The translations under genes and the position numbers were made by a program. A DNA stretch of 7,455 nucleotides from Clostridiales bacterium. Its GTDB lineage: Bacteria > Bacillota > Clostridia > Saccharofermentanales > UBA5734. Positions within the stretch are counted from its first letter, which is position 1. Every line of letters starts with the position of its first letter. The stretch lies in assembly GCA_003532195.1 (NCBI GenBank), contig DOFA01000142.1, positions 1-7,455 of the forward strand. Direction: 5' to 3'. The notes beneath the pieces were generated by a model that ran no database searches, was not told the origin of the DNA, and saw only the letters and a list, made by a program, of their open reading frames with translations. Below, one piece after another: positions 5,505-7,455 of the stretch.

Positions 5505-6278
5505 TTATTTTTCCGGTTCAACATATCCCATCCGACGGGAAACAGCGGCTGCGGTTTCCAGAAGCCAGCCAATCAGCGGACTTGCCGGGTCATTAAGAAA
5601 ATCCTGCCGGCTGCCGGCTGTGCTGACCGCAGCGATAATCTGCCCGCGGTAATCATGGACCGGGGCCGCAGCACAGAAGACGCCGGGCTCATGCTCCTGG
5701 CGGTCCAGCGCATAACCGCACCGGCGTGCTTCCCGGACCTCGTCCAGGATCAGCTGCGGATCAGTCAAGGTCATCGGTGTATAAGCGTGAATGCCTGCCC
5801 GCTGCAAGATCGCGGCCGCTTCCGGATCGGTAAACGCACCCAGCAGCACTTTCCCCAGGGCCGTGCAGTATACTGGACTGCGTTTACCGATCTGCGAGTA
5901 CATGCGCAGTGAATGGACGGTTTCTATTTTTTCGATATAGACAATTTCATTCTGGTCGAGTATAGCCAGATGGACCGGCTGGCCGGCCAGACCGACCAGG
6001 CGGCGCAGCCAGGGCTGGGCTTCGGTTTTCAGCTCGAGGCTGTTCAGGCGCCGGCTGCTGATTTCTACCAGGCGCAGTCCAGGCAGATATCGGCCGCTGT
6101 CTTCCCGTTTCTCAACGAAATCTCGTGCCAGCAGCGTGGCCAGCAGCCGATGAACGGTCACTTTGTTCAAGCTCATCGCAGCGGCGATATCAACCAGTCT
6201 CAAGCCTTCTGGATGGTCTGCCAGAAGTTCGAGTATGGCTAAAGCTCGGTCAACGGTCTGTAAGGCGCTATCCGCCAT
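5505..6278 (-). CDS. IclR-family transcriptional regulator, likely KdgR-type control of the cluster
   Basis: This is a 257-residue cytoplasmic regulator of normal IclR length. The N-terminal winged helix-turn-helix occupies about residues 6-68: TVDRALAILELLADH, then helices LRLVDIAAAMSLNKVTVHRLLATL, and the wing SGRYLPG. A linker helix leads to the effector-binding domain (about 85-250), with the family blocks YSQIGKRSPVYCTALGKVLL (127-146) and GYALDRQEHEPGVFCAAAPV (188-207). IclR proteins often bind small organic or sugar acids; KdgR senses 2-keto-3-deoxygluconate. Because the gene heads an operon with KDG kinase and the matching aldolase, a KDG-type ligand is the best guess but is inference. 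The ATG at 6278 has GGAGG only 4 nt upstream, slightly close. Its promoter at 6335-6364 and the phased half-sites at 6303-6328 suggest autoregulation together with the downstream genes. Confidence 0.92.
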   Translation of the reverse strand: MADSALQTVDRALAILELLADHPEGLRLVDIAAAMSLNKVTVHRLLATLLARDFVEKREDSGRYLPGLRLVEISSRRLNSLELKTEAQPWLRRLVGLAGQPVHLAILDQNEIVYIEKIETVHSLRMYSQIGKRSPVYCTALGKVLLGAFTDPEAAAILQRAGIHAYTPMTLTDPQLILDEVREARRCGYALDRQEHEPGVFCAAAPVHDYRGQIIAAVSTAGSRQDFLNDPASPLIGWLLETAAAVSRRMGYVEPEK

Positions 6279-6302
6279 GGGGCCTCCAGTTGTTTGAATT
6301 AT

Positions 6303-6328
6303 GTTACACTATGTGTAACTTGATTACA
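6303..6328. promoter_or_regulatory. Candidate IclR operator: three TTACA half-sites phased at 10 bp
   Basis: GTTACAC (6303-6309) and GTGTAAC (6313-6319) form a perfect 7-bp inverted repeat with a TAT spacer. A further TTACA (6324-6328) makes a second, overlapping dyad with TGTAA (6314-6318). The half-sites begin at 6304, 6314 and 6324, which is one helical turn apart. The block covers about +1 to +25 of the predicted iclR transcript, an ideal place for autorepression. The binding protein is inferred from position. Confidence 0.55.
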
Positions 6329-6374
6329 AATAAAATTATAACCCGGATAAACAAATTCTGTCAATCCGGGTTAT
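6328..6374 (-). terminator. Rho-independent terminator of the glutamate synthase gene, overlapping the next promoter
   Basis: ATAACCCGGAT (6338-6348) and ATCCGGGTTAT (6364-6374) are a perfect 11-bp inverted repeat. Read on the minus strand it forms a stem with a 15-nt loop, followed two bases later by TTTTATTT (6335-6328). It lies 48 nt after the stop codon of the glutamate synthase gene. The loop is long, which may weaken it. No U-tract follows on the plus strand. The same arms could instead serve as a protein-binding site at the promoter. Confidence 0.65.
6335..6364 (-). promoter_or_regulatory. Promoter of the iclR-kdgK-aldolase-FAH cluster
   Basis: On the minus strand, consensus TTGACA (6364-6359), an 18-nt spacer and consensus TATAAT (6340-6335) form a very strong housekeeping promoter. 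The expected start is near 6327, giving a leader of about 50 nt. Both hexamers overlap the inverted repeat at 6338-6374. Confidence 0.85.
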
Positions 6375-6421
6375 GGCTCAATAGTGTTATGGAACAACGC
6401 GGGATTGGGAATAAAAGAGCG

Positions 6422-7455
6422 TCAGCCGTCAGCTTGATGTTTTTTATTCAGGTAGTCGTCGATCGCCTGGGCAGCTGTTTTACCGGCGCCCATGGCCAGG
6501 ATGACTGTCGCGGCCCCGGTCACGGCATCGCCGCCGGCATAGACGCCTTCCTTGCTGGTGGCCATGGTAGCCTCGTCGACAATGATGCCGCCCCAGCGCT
6601 GGGTCTCTAGTCCTGGTGTCGTTGATTTGATCAGCGGGTTGGGGCTGGTTCCGATCGCAATGACGATGGTGTCAATCTCGATCTGGAATTCCGAACCTTT
6701 CTTGACGACCGGACGACGGCGGCCGGAACTGTCGGCTTCACCTAATTCCATCTCCACACATTCAACCGCCCGGACCCAACCGCTGTCCGTGCCCAGAATG
6801 CGGGTGGGGTTGGTCAGCAAGCGGAAAATAATACCCTCTTCCCTGGCATGGTGAACCTCTTCGATACGCGCCGGCATTTCAGCTTCTGACCGGCGATAAA
6901 TGATGGTGACCTCATCAGCGCCCAGGCGCTTGGCGCAGCGGGCGGCATCCATCGCCACGTTGCCGCCGCCGACGACAGCCACGCGCCGTCCGACCTTGAC
7001 CGGAGTGTCGCTGGACGGAAACTGGTATGCTTTCATCAGATTGATCCGGGTCAGAAATTCATTAGCGGAATAAACGCCGTTCAGGTTTTCGCCCGGGATG
7101 CGCATGAAACTGGGCAGGCCGGCTCCGGAACCGATAAAGATGGCTTCATACCCCAGTTCCATCAGTTCGTCGAGGGCGTAAATCTTACCGATGACCATAT
7201 TGGTCTGGATGTCCACACCCATTTGGCGCAGATTATTGATCTCCTTCTGAACCAGGGCTTTAGGCAGCCGGAATTCCGGAATGCCGTACATCAACACGCC
7301 GCCCGGAACATGCAAGGCTTCGAAGATTGTCACCTCATAGCCGCGCTGAGCCAGGTCGCCGGCACAGGAAAGCCCGGCCGGGCCTGAACCGATCACCGCA
7401 ACCTTGCGGTGGTTGGTGGGTACTTTATTTGGTTTTGCAGGCCGGTTTGCCATCG
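6422..7455 (-). CDS. gltA: NADPH-dependent glutamate synthase, GltA/NfnB-type flavoprotein, C-terminal part (cut by window edge)
   Basis: This is the last 343 or so residues of a cytoplasmic flavoprotein related to the glutamate synthase small subunit. It moves electrons between NADPH and partner sites using FAD and, in the missing N-terminal domain, Fe-S clusters. Counting from the first visible Met, the FAD-binding loop is GSGPAG (22-27), followed by PGGVLMYGIPEFRLPK (50-65). The NADPH-binding loop is VVGGGNVAMDAA (160-171), and YRRSEAEMPAR (186-196) is conserved nearby. The closing FAD motif is YAGGDAVTGAATVILAMGAG (305-324). The Met codon at 7453-7451 is probably internal: full-length homologues are about 460 residues, have a Cys-rich N-terminus, and enter this region with similar spacing. 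In anaerobes the same fold also forms the large subunit of the electron-bifurcating transhydrogenase Nfn or sulfide dehydrogenase. The partner gene would lie outside the window, so those roles cannot be separated here. It is functionally unrelated to the sugar-acid cluster downstream. Confidence 0.88.
   Translation of the reverse strand, partial: MANRPAKPNKVPTNHRKVAVIGSGPAGLSCAGDLAQRGYEVTIFEALHVPGGVLMYGIPEFRLPKALVQKEINNLRQMGVDIQTNMVIGKIYALDELMELGYEAIFIGSGAGLPSFMRIPGENLNGVYSANEFLTRINLMKAYQFPSSDTPVKVGRRVAVVGGGNVAMDAARCAKRLGADEVTIIYRRSEAEMPARIEEVHHAREEGIIFRLLTNPTRILGTDSGWVRAVECVEMELGEADSSGRRRPVVKKGSEFQIEIDTIVIAIGTSPNPLIKSTTPGLETQRWGGIIVDEATMATSKEGVYAGGDAVTGAATVILAMGAGKTAAQAIDDYLNKKHQADG

Noticed and set aside
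7451..7453. True start codon of the glutamate synthase gene at the first visible ATG
   Set aside because: Starting here would remove the Fe-S domain that homologues carry. The upstream sequence is outside the window, and the reading frame is open to the edge, so a partial gene is the better reading.

Overview
The window looks like an ordinary chromosomal stretch from a moderately GC-rich bacterium (mid-fifties percent GC by eye, not computed). It carries sugar-acid and pentose catabolism genes, a c-di-GMP enzyme and one amino-acid/redox gene. Strong AGGAGG-type ribosome binding sites, textbook sigma-A/sigma-70 promoters, a compact GltA-type NADPH-dependent glutamate synthase and a 7TM-GGDEF protein all fit an anaerobic Firmicute, most likely a Clostridia relative. 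That assignment is inference from gene style. There are no tRNA or rRNA genes, insertion sequences, CRISPR arrays or phage genes, and no gene-free stretch exceeds 200 bases.

Layout. (1) Positions 1-1474, minus strand: a LacI-family regulator followed by the 5' part of a xylulokinase-type FGGY sugar kinase. Their stop and start codons overlap as ATGA. (2) Positions 1475-1670: a divergent control region whose two promoters stand back to back, with directly abutting -35 boxes forming a near-palindrome. (3) Positions 1671-2840, plus strand: a membrane-bound diguanylate cyclase with seven predicted TM helices and a complete GGDEF domain including the inhibitory RxxD site. (4) Positions 2882-6278, minus strand: a four-gene catabolic cluster read in the order iclR-type regulator, 2-keto-3-deoxygluconate (KDG) kinase, KDPG/KDPGal aldolase, fumarylacetoacetate-hydrolase-family enzyme. 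(5) Positions 6422-7455, minus strand: the C-terminal part of an NADPH-dependent glutamate synthase (GltA/NfnB type), cut by the window edge.

How it works together. KDG kinase and the aldolase turn a 2-keto-3-deoxy sugar acid (from hexuronates, gluconate or galactonate) into pyruvate and glyceraldehyde-3-phosphate. The IclR regulator, encoded first in the cluster, is the likely local repressor or sensor. Its promoter is embedded in the terminator hairpin of the upstream glutamate synthase gene and is followed by three half-sites phased at 10 bp. The FAH-family enzyme at the end of the cluster probably handles a related keto acid, but its substrate is not readable from sequence. The LacI-kinase pair is a separate sugar-responsive unit that shares its control region with the diguanylate cyclase, which could tie c-di-GMP output to sugar supply.

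No wholly new system is evident. The most interesting signals are regulatory architecture (the divergent promoter, the terminator/promoter overlap, the phased operator), the galactonate-type signature in the aldolase, and the unexplained FAH enzyme.
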